NCBI GenBank assembly: GCA_030066045.1 | Contig: JASJCJ010000043.1 | Span: 1 to 38,970, forward strand | Direction of reading: 5' to 3' | From: Calothrix sp. MO_167.B12 | Lineage (GTDB): Bacteria; Cyanobacteriota; Cyanobacteriia; Cyanobacteriales; Nostocaceae | Length of the DNA stretch: 38,970 bases | In this document: piece after piece, positions 24,208-33,541 of the stretch | Position numbering within the stretch: the first letter of the stretch is position 1 | How the letters are laid out: each line of letters starts with the position of its first letter | The notes under the pieces: generated by a model | The model's input: the letters and a program-made list of their open reading frames with translations, nothing else | Told to the model about the DNA's origin: nothing | Databases searched by the model: none | Made by a program: the position numbers and the translations under genes

Positions 24208-24714
24208 ATTGTCTATAGTAATAATTCATAATTCATAATTATTAATTAATAAGTATTTTGGCTCTCCCACACATTTTTTCGATAACAAAAGTGTGAAGTG
24301 GCAGGTCAACTTTCTCCAGATTCATCGATAGGGTAATCATTCTAAATTCTCAATTAGCCTGAGAATAATTATATCAATGTCAATTATGAACACATGAATA
24401 ATTCTGATATCTAGTATAATTATTTTCTAGAAATATGAATCAATATTTATCTAGGTATTTTGTACATATAATCCTAGATAAATATCACTGTTATGCAACT
24501 TTTTCTGCTACTCTGTATACCAAGTTAAGTCACGATATTTTGAGAAACAAGAACAAAGAAAAGATAGTGTTTTACCAACAAAAAAAATTATTTAATTACT
24601 CTGGTACAAGAGGCATTTAATATCTAAAAAATGCCATAACACTAATCATTTTCTTTACTTGATAGGCTATTTATTTTTTTCAAATACACTTCAGAGAAAA
24701 CTGAGAAAATAATT

Positions 24715-25803
24715 ATGAAAATAGCTCTAGTCCATGATTACTTAACGCAACGAGGAGGGGCAGAGCGGGTGTTTGAATTGCTTTGTCAACGCTACCCACA
24801 AGCAGATATTTTTACATCTTTGTATGCTCCGCAACAAACTATTGACTTGAGTGAACGTATAGTTAACACTACATTTTTACAAAAAATTCCTGGTGCGGCA
24901 AAATATTTTCGGTTAATGGCTCCTCTGTATTTTCCAGCATTTCGCTCGTTAAATTTACAGGACTATGACCTAATTATTAGCAGCAGTACCAGCTTCGCTA
25001 AAGCAGTAGAAAAAAGACCAGGAGCACGCCATATTTGTTTTTGTCACAATGTTACCAGATTTCTATGGGATACCGAGACTTACTTAAGAGAGTATAAAGA
25101 TTATAAATATTTTTCTCCCTTAATTACACGCATTTTCCAATTCATGCGATCAGTTGATTTAAAATATGCCCAAGAACCAGATTTATATATTGCCAATTCT
25201 CGTATTGTTGCCGAACGCATTCAAAATATCTATGGAAAACGAGCGATTGTAATTAATTTTCCTATTGATACTAATAAGTTTGCATTCTCTAACAATAAGG
25301 ATGAATATTACTTAGCCGCAGCTAGAATGATTAGTTATAAGAAACTGGATGTCATTATTGAGGCTTTTAACTGGTTGGGATGGCGGTTATTGATATCTGG
25401 CAATGGACCTGAAAGAGAATATCTCCAATCAAAAGCATTAAAAAATATTGAATTTTTAGGACATACAACTGATGCTAAAAGAACTCAATTATTTGCTAGA
25501 GCCAAATCTGTAATTGTGGCTGCTTTAGAAGATTACGGCTTAGTTCCAGTAGAAGCAAATGCTAGTGGTACGCCAGTGATTGCTTATGGGGCAGGTGGGG
25601 TTTTAGATACTCAAGTACATGGCAAAACTGGGGTACTATTTAATCGACAAACTCCGGATTCCTTACAAAATGCACTACTCAAAGGTAGAGAAATTAACTG
25701 GAATTATCAACAAATTCGTAATCATGCTGTAACTAATTTTTCTGAAGCAACATTCTTTCATAAAATTGAAAGAGTAATTGAAAAAGTCTGTCAAGGGGAA
25801 TGA
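24715..25803 (+). CDS. GT4-family glycosyltransferase
   Basis: A 362-residue GT-B fold transferase similar to WbaZ-type mannosyl/rhamnosyl transferases. It opens MKIALVHDYLTQRGGAERVF with the glycine-rich acceptor loop, has CFCHNVTRFLWDTE near residue 116, and the EX7E donor-site motif Glu272-Glu280 (EDYGLVPVE) followed by ANASGTPVIAYGAGG. It should transfer a sugar from a nucleotide donor to the lipid-linked repeat unit in the cytoplasm. It lies between the sugar oxidoreductase and the Wzc-like gene, as in the HEP island. Donor and linkage are unknown. Confidence 0.88.
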   Translation: MKIALVHDYLTQRGGAERVFELLCQRYPQADIFTSLYAPQQTIDLSERIVNTTFLQKIPGAAKYFRLMAPLYFPAFRSLNLQDYDLIISSSTSFAKAVEKRPGARHICFCHNVTRFLWDTETYLREYKDYKYFSPLITRIFQFMRSVDLKYAQEPDLYIANSRIVAERIQNIYGKRAIVINFPIDTNKFAFSNNKDEYYLAAARMISYKKLDVIIEAFNWLGWRLLISGNGPEREYLQSKALKNIEFLGHTTDAKRTQLFARAKSVIVAALEDYGLVPVEANASGTPVIAYGAGGVLDTQVHGKTGVLFNRQTPDSLQNALLKGREINWNYQQIRNHAVTNFSEATFFHKIERVIEKVCQGE

Positions 25804-25822
25804 GCGAATTTAGAATGAAGAA

Positions 25823-25972
25823 TTTAGAATTATTATCCTATCGATTTAGGCAAATTTTTACCGCAAGGTATTGATGTACTGGAAACAATAGATTCATTTG
25901 TGACTCTCCACAAATGTAGCTTGCTTCTCCGTAGAGGTATTCATAGGGCTTGTATCCAGTCTATTTTTTGGT
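25823..25972. repeat. Composite intergenic repeat, simpler copy
   Basis: It shares GAATTTAGAATTATTA with CCTATCGAT at its left and GGGCTTGTATCCAGTCTAT, TTTTTTGGT at its right with the element at 20796-21042, in the same orientation, but the interior is different. It appears to lack the GC-rich insert. Confidence 0.6.
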
Positions 25973-26028
25973 TATTGAATCAGACAGGAGGTAGTGCTGA
26001 TGAAAAAATTTTACTACTGTCTATGAAA

Positions 26029-26113
26029 AACCTCACCCTCGCTTTTTGCTATGCAAAAATCTTTCCCTCTCCTTATTAAGGAGAGGGATGTCCGCTCTTG
26101 TTAGGGTGAGGTT
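26029..26113. repeat. AACCTCACC/GGTGAGGTT palindromic repeat, copy 3
   Basis: AACCTCACCCTCGCTTTTT at the start, CCCTCTCCTTATTAAGGAGAGGG inside and AGGGTGAGGTT at the end. It matches copy 1 (11798-11882) closely and in the same orientation. Confidence 0.8.
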
Positions 26114-26130
26114 ATTTATGAGGTTATTTA

Positions 26131-26640
26131 CAAGTTAGTCCCTTATGAACTTTGGTACACAACCAAGGATAAAAATAATTCCCTCACTCTGGGCGGGGAA
26201 ACCCCGCCCCTACTCCTTCACACCTTCCCTCCTTCACACCTTCCCTCCTTCACTCCTTCACTCCTTCACTCCTTCACTCCTTCACTCCTTCACTCCTTCA
26301 CTCCTTCCCTCCTTCACTCCCTATTTTCAAGCTAGCCCCTCATGAACTTTTGTACATAACCAAGGATGAAAATACCTGTTACCTGTTGCCTGTTGCCTGT
26401 TGCCTGTTGCCTATTTTCAAGCTAGCCCCCCACAAGACAATCTCACAACCTGCCCATGAAAATATCTCGAGTGCGGCTCCCACACCTAAGCTGTCAACTA
26501 ACAACTAACAACTAACAACTAACAACTATTTTCAAGTTAGGAGGCAGTCAAAATGAACTTCGTACACCGTCAAGCATGAAAGTATAACTTTTTCTGTTCC
26601 CTATTCCCTGTTCCCGGTTCCCTATTATAAATAGTAACCA
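26131..26640. repeat. Composite array: 50-bp unit interleaved with four microsatellites
   Basis: A unit of about 50 bases (TTTCAAGCTAGCCCC, TGAACTTT, GTACA, AACCAAGGATGAAAATA) recurs at 26131-26178, 26324-26374, 26414-26466 and, less well, 26528-26586. Each copy is followed by a different tandem repeat: CTCCTTCA/CTTCCCTC octamers (26213-26320), TGCCTGT (26377-26413), AACAACT (26494-26527) and TTCCCTG/TTCCCTA (26598-26627). The array stops about 20 bases before the first possible start of the Wzc-like gene. It contains no credible gene; frames across it give SFTPSLLH-type repeats. Confidence 0.8.
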
Positions 26641-26645
26641 TATTT

Positions 26646-28895
26646 TTGAAGTTGAGAGATAAAAAAGTGCTTCATACTAATTCAAATACCCAAGCTAATC
26701 CTGGGATGGATAAAGAACCTGGCTATGGACAATTGTTTGCAGTTTTAATTCGTAGATTACCTTGGTTATTAGCTATATTTATAACCACAGTTGGTATTGC
26801 TGGGATTATGACTATTTTTACCAAACCTATTTATAAAAGCTCCATGCAAATACTCGTGGAGTCTAATTATCGAGGTCGAGATCAAAAAGAGGGTTTTGGC
26901 AAACAAAAAGAATTTACAGATGCTTATTTTGTTGTAGATACAGTCACTCAATTAAACTTAATGCGGACATCTGGACTAATTCAAAAAGCTATTCAGGAAT
27001 TACAAGCTGATTATCCAGATATGAGTTTCCAAAAAATGCAACGCTCTTTTGTTTTAACTCAAATCAGAGATAAAGAAGATAATGTTGCAACTAAAATATT
27101 TTTGGCAGAATATACAGATAAAGATCCAGTTAAAACCCAAAAAGTCCTAGAAGCTGTTCGGCAAGTTTACCTTGATTACAACAAAAAACAACAAGAAGAA
27201 CGATTAAAAAAAGGTCTAAAAGTTATTCGAGATCAATTAAAACAGGTTAAAAATGAGGTGAGAATTGCTGAAGCTAATTTACAGAAATTTCGCAGAAGTA
27301 AGAATCTAATTAACCCGGAATCCCAAGCACAAGCTCTAGAAGATGCTCTGAATAAAATTCAACAGGAACGACGTTCTACCCGCTCTCAGTATGAAGAAGC
27401 GATCGCTCGTTACAATTCTTTACAAGAACAACTCAAACGCACGCCCCAAAATGCCCTGATTTCCTCTCGTCTGAGTCAATCTACCCGCTACCAAGGATTA
27501 CTCAACGAAATCCAAAAAACAGAATTGGCTTTAGCTCAACAAAGATTGCGGTTTACGGATGGTACGCCTCAGGTAAGAAAGTTGATTGAGCAGCGCAATA
27601 GTCAGGTAAGATTATTACAAAAAGAAGTGTCAAGAACTTTAGGGGGAGTAAAAACCACAACTTCAAATCTAAATATTCTCCAAAAAGGACAATTGGGTGA
27701 AATCGATCTTAATCTTGCCAAAGAACTTGTAGAAACCCAAACCAATATATTAGCTTTGCGAGCGCGGGACCAAGGTTTAGTCAAAAAAGAGGAGTCGCTA
27801 AGGACAACAATTAAACAATTTCCCACGATTTTGGCTGAATATAGTCGCCTCAGCCCCCAGGTAAAATTAAGTCGGGAACGACTACAGCAGCTTTTGAAAG
27901 CAGAACAAGAACTTAGGCAAGAATTGTCAAAAGGGGGATTTGATTGGCAGGTGGTAGAAGAACCCCTATTGGGAATGAAAATAGGCCCCAATCTACGACA
28001 AAACCTGTTACTAGGGGGAGTGGTAGGATTAATGTTGGGAAGTATTACTGCCTTTGTCAGAGATGCATCTGATGATTCTGTACGCACTACAGCAGAGATT
28101 GAAGAAAGAATTTCCTTGCCGGTGTTAGGTGCTATTCCCAAATTATCCCTGAATCAATCCCCAGATTCATTGATGCAACTACCTGATGGTAAATCATCGG
28201 AAACAGCATCCCAAACTATTCAAGTTTTGCAATCTACACCTCGGTGGGAATCTCTAGATTTGCTCTATAAAAATATTGAACTCATGAGTCTTGACTCTAA
28301 GTTCAAATCTCTGATGATTACTGCAGCTATTGAGGATCGAGGAAAATCAACAATGGCGTTGGGGTTAGCTATGAGTGCGGCTCGTTTACACAAAAAAGTA
28401 TTGCTGATTGATGCAAACCTGCGTGCTCCCAATTTGCACAAACAGCTAGAACTTCCCAATGAACAAGGACTTTCTACTTTATTAACTACAGAAGTCACAT
28501 CAGCAAATCAAATCAGTGTTCCATCTTCAGGTTCATCTTATATTGATATTTTAACAGCCGGACCAATCCCTACGGACCCAGCCCATCTGTTGAGTTCGCC
28601 TCGCATGGTAGAATTAATGTCAGAATTTGAAGAAACTTATGATTTGGTGATTGTTGATGCATCTCCCGTTTTGGGGTTAGTAGATGCTTTATTAACTGCC
28701 TCATGTTGTCAAAGTGTAGTCATGATAGCCAGTATGGGTAAGGTAAGTCGTACCCAGCTAGCTCAAGCAACAGAGATATTAAATCGTTTAAATTTGATTG
28801 GGGTGGTGGCGAATGAAGCTTCTAACTCTAACTATAGTTATGTTCCCTACAATCAACGGAATCAATTAAAACTACAACCAGTAGTTGAAGAATAA
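26646..28895 (+). CDS. Wzz/Wzc-type polysaccharide co-polymerase with BY-kinase domain
   Basis: A 749-residue inner-membrane protein. TM1 is at about 40-58 (WLLAIFITTVGIAGIMTIF), then the periplasmic Wzz domain with long coiled coil, TM2 (LLLGGVVGLMLGSITAFV), and a cytoplasmic kinase domain. There the P-loop is AAIEDRGKST (Gly566, Lys567), Walker A' is VLLIDANLRAPNLHK and Walker B is LVIVDASPVLG. These control chain length and export. The P-loop lacks the usual GEGKS and only three Tyr (NYSYVPY) lie near the C-terminus. The start is uncertain: TTG 26646 is the longest, ATG 26706 removes 20 residues, and neither has a good ribosome site. Confidence 0.85.
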   Translation: MKLRDKKVLHTNSNTQANPGMDKEPGYGQLFAVLIRRLPWLLAIFITTVGIAGIMTIFTKPIYKSSMQILVESNYRGRDQKEGFGKQKEFTDAYFVVDTVTQLNLMRTSGLIQKAIQELQADYPDMSFQKMQRSFVLTQIRDKEDNVATKIFLAEYTDKDPVKTQKVLEAVRQVYLDYNKKQQEERLKKGLKVIRDQLKQVKNEVRIAEANLQKFRRSKNLINPESQAQALEDALNKIQQERRSTRSQYEEAIARYNSLQEQLKRTPQNALISSRLSQSTRYQGLLNEIQKTELALAQQRLRFTDGTPQVRKLIEQRNSQVRLLQKEVSRTLGGVKTTTSNLNILQKGQLGEIDLNLAKELVETQTNILALRARDQGLVKKEESLRTTIKQFPTILAEYSRLSPQVKLSRERLQQLLKAEQELRQELSKGGFDWQVVEEPLLGMKIGPNLRQNLLLGGVVGLMLGSITAFVRDASDDSVRTTAEIEERISLPVLGAIPKLSLNQSPDSLMQLPDGKSSETASQTIQVLQSTPRWESLDLLYKNIELMSLDSKFKSLMITAAIEDRGKSTMALGLAMSAARLHKKVLLIDANLRAPNLHKQLELPNEQGLSTLLTTEVTSANQISVPSSGSSYIDILTAGPIPTDPAHLLSSPRMVELMSEFEETYDLVIVDASPVLGLVDALLTASCCQSVVMIASMGKVSRTQLAQATEILNRLNLIGVVANEASNSNYSYVPYNQRNQLKLQPVVEE

Positions 28896-30034
28896 TTTGA
28901 GAAACTGGGTTTTTTACTGGGGGAATCAACCCGATTTCTCTCGTTAGCTGACGAAATATAGCATATTTCATCTTAGTGAAGTATAGCACTACGCAATTAG
29001 GGCGTGGACATTGTTGAATGCAGCAAACCTATGAATAGTAAACTTATTACTCATTACTTATTACTTATTACTTGCGCGTAGCACTATACATTCGGACGGG
29101 CAGGGATGCCTATCCCAGAAGATTTTTATTATGTAGGCTAATCCTTCATTTACCTGCAAAGAGCTGTAATATCATCTCCACTTACTGATATCTTGCACCT
29201 ACACCCTGAAAGGGTGAGGCTATAGGAATAAACAATTCGTAATTCGTAATTCGTAATTACGTTTTGTAATGGGGATTTAAACCCCAACACAAAACAAACA
29301 ACCCTTAGAGGATGGGGTTTTAAACCCCTAGGAGTATAGATAAAGCTTGCCAAAAGTAGGCTAGTAAATGCTAATTTATTGTGTTGTTGATCAAAAAATA
29401 TGTTTATTGCAGACAATTTAAATCTGTGCGTGAGATAATCTTGAATTTCCACGTACTTTTATGGTTAAGGAGGCTACATTTTGTATGCTGAAAGAGATAT
29501 TGGTTGAAGATTAATACTGTCTTCATATTCAAGTCAAATAATTTAATTATTTAAAGAGTCTGTGAAGAATCTCTTGATAGTAATTTGGTTGAGAAATCGT
29601 CTTATATCCTAGTATGTATGGAATTCCTTCAAGATTAAACAGGTGATATTTTTTAAGGAGTGGAGTTGAGTATTTTTTGTGCATACAAAGCAATTAGATG
29701 GAATTATCGCAATTAATAAAAAATAAAATTATCTAGTTGAGTATTGATGACAAGCATCTAGATTTCCGTAATCAATTTTCAAAGTAAGAGTTGAATTAAG
29801 CTGTCTACTGTTTTGGTGCAGCTATGGTATTTGATTTGGAACAAGTAGAGAATTATTATTTCAATGACAGATAGATTTATTAAATAAATATTGGGATATT
29901 TATGCAAATTAAACTTGGGAAATTATATTGGGAATTAAACTTGTAGTAAAAAGGCAAATAAGATTACCAAAAATAATCGCGATCGCATTTCATTTAACTT
30001 TGGTAAATTCTCACTTCACCGGATAATCCAAAAT
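28896..30034. other. Long spacer upstream of hepC
   Basis: A 1139-base spacer. It includes a TTACTCA/TTACTTA array (29043-29074), AATTCGT repeats (29234-29259) and paired GGGGATTTAAACCCC and GGGGTTTTAAACCCC palindromes (about 29268-29330). From about 29340 to 30034 the DNA is AT-rich and free of obvious repeats; a HIP1 octamer is at 29978. The last part probably carries the regulated promoter of hepC. No gene is supported. Confidence 0.6.
28899..28940 (+). terminator. Hairpin after the Wzc-like gene
   Basis: GAGAAACTGGGTT and AACCCGATTTCTC can pair with 11 of 13 bases, four bases after the stop codon. The T-run follows the first arm rather than the second, so this is a weak terminator candidate. 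It also resembles the AGAAACCGGGTTT repeats seen near 15570-15640. Confidence 0.35.
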
Positions 30035-30856
30035 ATGAATACCTCAATTATTGACAATTTTCAGACTACAAGTCATGCTGTCAAACAGGATATAAACGAG
30101 GGTTATGTACTTATATGGCGCAGAAATCAATTATTAGTAAAATCTACTGAAAGTTTGAATTATACATATCTTTATCGATTAGATTTACAACCATCTTTGG
30201 CAGATTGTTTAAAACATTCTCCAGTGAATTTAGTTCGTATAGATACAGGTTTGGGTGAAGAAAAGTTAAAATTATGGGCTGATGCTTGTCAGGAAGCTAA
30301 TAAACCAATATATTTACGCATCCCTCATATAAATAGAAGCAATACAATAATTAGTCTGTTTGGGCAATGGTTACAACAATCAACTAATTGGTTATTAGCT
30401 TTGATATTATTTATGGGGTTAATGCCATTTATTTTAGCACTAACTTTATGGATGCAATTTTATTGCCAGAACTCACTGTTTACTTATGAATGGCGAGTAG
30501 GAAAACGTGGTAAATTGTTTAGATTAATGAAGTTTTGTATTACGAATAACAACTACGGGGTATCAGATGATATTGTTATCTCTACCGATAAGGGTATGTG
30601 TATCAATAGGAAACAAAAAAATATTATCATTATTGCCAAGTTAATGCATAAATATGGTATTGATAAATTACCTCAGTTACTGAATGTACTTCGGGGTGAA
30701 ATGATGTTAGTTGGTTCTAATTGTTGGAGTTTGACAGATGTAGTTAATTTGTCTGATGCAGAGCAAAAACAGTTAAATCAAATGCCGGGAATTATCAATT
30801 TATATCAGATTGATTGGCATTCAAAGGTATTAAATATAGATAGTCAAACTCTGTAG
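30035..30856 (+). CDS. hepC: HepC-like initiating sugar transferase
   Basis: A 273-residue membrane protein of the bacterial sugar transferase (WcaJ/RfbP) family. After a soluble N-terminal part comes a membrane segment (about 113-140, WLLALILFMGLMPFILALTL) and a short catalytic domain with VGKRGKLFRLMKFC and KYGIDKLPQLLNVLRGEMMLVG. The family puts the first sugar phosphate on undecaprenyl phosphate. The usual PRP after LVG is replaced by SNC (228-230), and the domain is short, so activity may be altered. The placement before hepA matches hepC of Anabaena, needed for the heterocyst envelope polysaccharide. Confidence 0.82.
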   Translation: MNTSIIDNFQTTSHAVKQDINEGYVLIWRRNQLLVKSTESLNYTYLYRLDLQPSLADCLKHSPVNLVRIDTGLGEEKLKLWADACQEANKPIYLRIPHINRSNTIISLFGQWLQQSTNWLLALILFMGLMPFILALTLWMQFYCQNSLFTYEWRVGKRGKLFRLMKFCITNNNYGVSDDIVISTDKGMCINRKQKNIIIIAKLMHKYGIDKLPQLLNVLRGEMMLVGSNCWSLTDVVNLSDAEQKQLNQMPGIINLYQIDWHSKVLNIDSQTL

Positions 30857-31387
30857 TTACTATAGGCTTAAACTTCATCTGTCTTGAAAAATGTAGCTTT
30901 ATCATAGGACTTTGGCATTGCTACTTTGCGAGAAACATTAGCCGGCTGCAAATCGCTCTGTATCTATGGAGGGTCGTCAGACACATAATAATTATCAACT
31001 CCAGTTTTCAATATGGATGAAGTTTAATTGTATTTGCATTTACCAGACTTGATATGCTGAGGAATTCACTACTTCAATAGTAGTTATTTGTTTGATTAAA
31101 GTAGTCAAAAAAAATTGCCATATTATTGGGATAAAGTGGGAAAATGGGTTCGCAACATATATAGGATTAACATTTGATTTTTGTTGATTTAGCCTGCGCT
31201 TGCGCTTAAAACAAGTAGGGTGTGGTATTCCTGAGAGTACTGCACTATCCAGTAATCTTTTTGATGGGAGTGCTTTTAGTATAACTCACCCTACAAGTAC
31301 CTCATTTTATGCAACCAACAATCAAACCGGATTCGTATCAGAGTATTTCTAGATAAATGTTGATGTATTAATAGAAGTTCATTATAA
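30857..31387. other. Spacer upstream of hepA
   Basis: A 531-base spacer between hepC and hepA. It contains a palindromic repeat with ends AGTAGGGTG (about 31216) and CACCCTAC (about 31287). hepA of Anabaena is known to be switched on in developing heterocysts through a long upstream region; the size here would allow the same, but I cannot identify a specific regulatory site. Confidence 0.5.
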
Positions 31388-33247
31388 ATGAAAAATATGG
31401 ATGCTAAAATTTATAGACCTTTGCCAAATATTTTTAGAAATATACTGACACATACAAGTGTATGGCGAAATAATTATTTGATTTTGCGGGAGTTTAAATA
31501 TTTTCGGCAAGTTGCCATTTTCGCCTTACTATTTTCTATAATTGCTGCTGCTTTTGAAGGGGTTAGTATTGGTTTACTCCTTCCTTTTTTGCAAAAATTA
31601 ACTACTCCTAATGCAGAACCATTTCAGATTGGAATCAATTGGTTTGATACTTGGATTTTAGGAGTTAATACATCCGCAATTAGTCGTTTATATAGAATAT
31701 CACTCCTAATTTTATGTACAACTTGGGTGCGAGCTGGGTTTAATTATTTAGCGCAATTGAATACGGAAATAGCTCAATTAAATCTTGGCGATCGCCTCCG
31801 TAAACAAATCTTTGAACAATTACAATCTCTGCCTATTAACTATTTTCAAAAAAATCGTTCTAGTGAAATATTAAATACCCTAACTACAGAAATTGAGAGA
31901 GTTAAACAGGGTTTTAGTGGAGCGTCATTTTTATTAACTAGAACATTAACTATTATTGTCTATTTGGTATCCATGTTAATGATTTCATGGCAATTGACAA
32001 TAATTTCAGTATTATTATTCTCACTGTTAGGTGTTGGTTTTAAAACTTTGAATGCCAAAATTCGGGAAAAAAGTTTTGGCCTGTCAGTTGCGAATGGTAA
32101 ATTTACGTCCACAGCAATGGAATTTCTGCAAGGAATTCGTACCGTCCATGCATTTTCTACCCAGGATTTTGAGCGTCAGCGTTACTATCAAGCCAGTGAA
32201 AATATAGTTAGTGCTTCTAAGAAAGTCGCCTTGACATGGACTTTAATTAAGCCATTTGCGGAGGGTGTAGCTACTACCGTTTTGGTAAGTATGATTATTT
32301 TAGCTTTTAGTCGGTATGTAGTTGCTGGCAGTTTAGAAGTTGCTTCGTTATTGACATTTTTCTTTGTATTATTCCGCTTAGTACCAATTATGCAGGATGT
32401 GAATGCGACTATGGCATTCATTAGTACTCTACAAGGCTCAATAGCTAATATTCAGGAGCTATTAAGAACGGAAAATAAAGTTTATTTTCAAAACGGTGCA
32501 ATTAATTTCCCAGGGTTAAAACAAGGCATAGATTTAATATCTGTCGATTTTGGTTATGATGCCAAACATCTGGTTTTGCAGAATATTACCTTAAGTATTG
32601 AACGGGGAAAAATGACTGCTCTAGTAGGAGGTACTGGTGCAGGAAAAACTACCCTGGCAGATTTAATTCCCCGCTTTTATGATGTTACCGACGGAATTAT
32701 CTCTGTGGATGGGGTGGATATACGACGGTTAGAAATCAACTCCCTACGTGACAAGATAGCTGTTGTCAGTCAGGATACATTTATTTTCAATGATTCTGTG
32801 TGGAATAATATTGCCTACGGAACAGTGGGTGCAACGAAAGCAGAAATTGAACAAGCAGCACAACTAGCCAATGCCATTGATTTTATTCACGAAATGCCAG
32901 AAGGCTTTAATAGTATTTTAGGCGATCGCGGGGTACTTTTATCGGGAGGACAGCGTCAAAGAATTGCCATTGCCCGTGCTTTGTTGAAGAATCCAGAGAT
33001 TTTGATTTTAGATGAAGCTACCAGTGCTTTGGATTCTATGACTGAGAAGTTAATTCAAGAATCCCTGGAAAAATTAGCGGTGGGGAGAACTGTAATTGCC
33101 ATCGCCCATCGTCTTTCTACCATTGCCAAGGCTGATAAGGTGGTGGTTTTAGAACATGGACGAATTGTGGAACAGGGTAATTATCAAGAGTTGCTTAAAC
33201 TGCGAGGTAAACTCTGGCAGTATCATAAAACTCAGTATGAGATGTAA
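31388..33247 (+). CDS. hepA: HepA, ABC exporter for heterocyst envelope polysaccharide
   Basis: A 619-residue half-size ABC exporter. About six membrane helices lie in residues 40-340, followed by the ATPase domain: Walker A LVGGTGAGKTT (Gly414-Thr422), signature LLSGGQRQRIAIARALL, Walker B ILILDEATSALD and the H-loop IAHRLST. Length, fold and neighbours match HepA, required in Anabaena for the envelope polysaccharide layer that keeps oxygen out of heterocysts. It probably moves lipid-linked glycan across the inner membrane. A HIP1 site lies within the gene. It is followed by a repeat-filled spacer and three glycosyltransferases. Confidence 0.88.
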   Translation: MKNMDAKIYRPLPNIFRNILTHTSVWRNNYLILREFKYFRQVAIFALLFSIIAAAFEGVSIGLLLPFLQKLTTPNAEPFQIGINWFDTWILGVNTSAISRLYRISLLILCTTWVRAGFNYLAQLNTEIAQLNLGDRLRKQIFEQLQSLPINYFQKNRSSEILNTLTTEIERVKQGFSGASFLLTRTLTIIVYLVSMLMISWQLTIISVLLFSLLGVGFKTLNAKIREKSFGLSVANGKFTSTAMEFLQGIRTVHAFSTQDFERQRYYQASENIVSASKKVALTWTLIKPFAEGVATTVLVSMIILAFSRYVVAGSLEVASLLTFFFVLFRLVPIMQDVNATMAFISTLQGSIANIQELLRTENKVYFQNGAINFPGLKQGIDLISVDFGYDAKHLVLQNITLSIERGKMTALVGGTGAGKTTLADLIPRFYDVTDGIISVDGVDIRRLEINSLRDKIAVVSQDTFIFNDSVWNNIAYGTVGATKAEIEQAAQLANAIDFIHEMPEGFNSILGDRGVLLSGGQRQRIAIARALLKNPEILILDEATSALDSMTEKLIQESLEKLAVGRTVIAIAHRLSTIAKADKVVVLEHGRIVEQGNYQELLKLRGKLWQYHKTQYEM

Positions 33248-33259
33248 GGAAAGTGATGG

Positions 33260-33430
33260 GATGATGGTTGTTAGTTGTTAGTTGTTAGTTGTTAGTTGAT
33301 AGTTGACGGTTGACGGTTGACGGTTGACAGTCTTTAATTCATCATTCCTTCCCTCCTTCACTCCTTCCCTCCTTCACTCCCCACACTCCCCACACTCCCC
33401 ACACTCCCCACACTCCCTCATCCCTCTTCT
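33260..33430. repeat. Left arm of a long inverted repeat made of microsatellites
   Basis: Reading rightward: GATGATGGTTGTTAG, GTTAGTT heptamers, ACGGTTG heptamers, AGTCTTTAATTCATCATTCC, CTTCCCTC/CTTCACTC octamers, CCCACACT octamers, then CTCATCCCTCTTCT. The right arm at 36993-37287 has the same blocks in reverse order and on the opposite strand. The arms differ mainly in repeat number. Confidence 0.9.
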
Positions 33431-33462
33431 TTGTGCCTTAGCGTCTACCCTGCGGGAAGCCG

Positions 33463-33498
33463 CACTCCGTGCGTCTAATGCGTGAGCTTTATTAACTG
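33463..33498 (+). promoter_or_regulatory. Conserved leader motif before a GT2 gene, copy 1
   Basis: CACTCCGTGCGTCTAATGCG followed by TGAGCTTTATTAACTG lies 43 bases before the GT2 gene at 33542. The almost identical motif at 35960-35998 lies 23 bases before the GT2 gene at 36022. It may be a dispersed repeat or a shared leader element. Confidence 0.5.
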
Positions 33499-33541
33499 AA
33501 ATATTCAGCGCAACTTCATAGAGAAATGTAAATTACCAAAT

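Larger units (their letters stand above)
23857..24714. other. Repeat-rich spacer
   Basis: An 858-base spacer. It contains the CACATCTTGCAC element (24033-24141), a long hairpin (24164-24207), a short ATAATTC array at about 24220-24245 and then AT-rich sequence to the GT4 gene. A 61-codon frame at 24435 has no ribosome binding site or known domain and is not called. Confidence 0.6.

Noticed and set aside
24435-24620. 61-codon reading frame before the GT4 gene
   Set aside because: No ribosome binding site, AT-rich composition and no recognisable family.
26145-26345. Short plus-strand reading frame in the octamer array
   Set aside because: It encodes only SFTPSLLH-type repeats from microsatellite DNA, with no ribosome site or domain.
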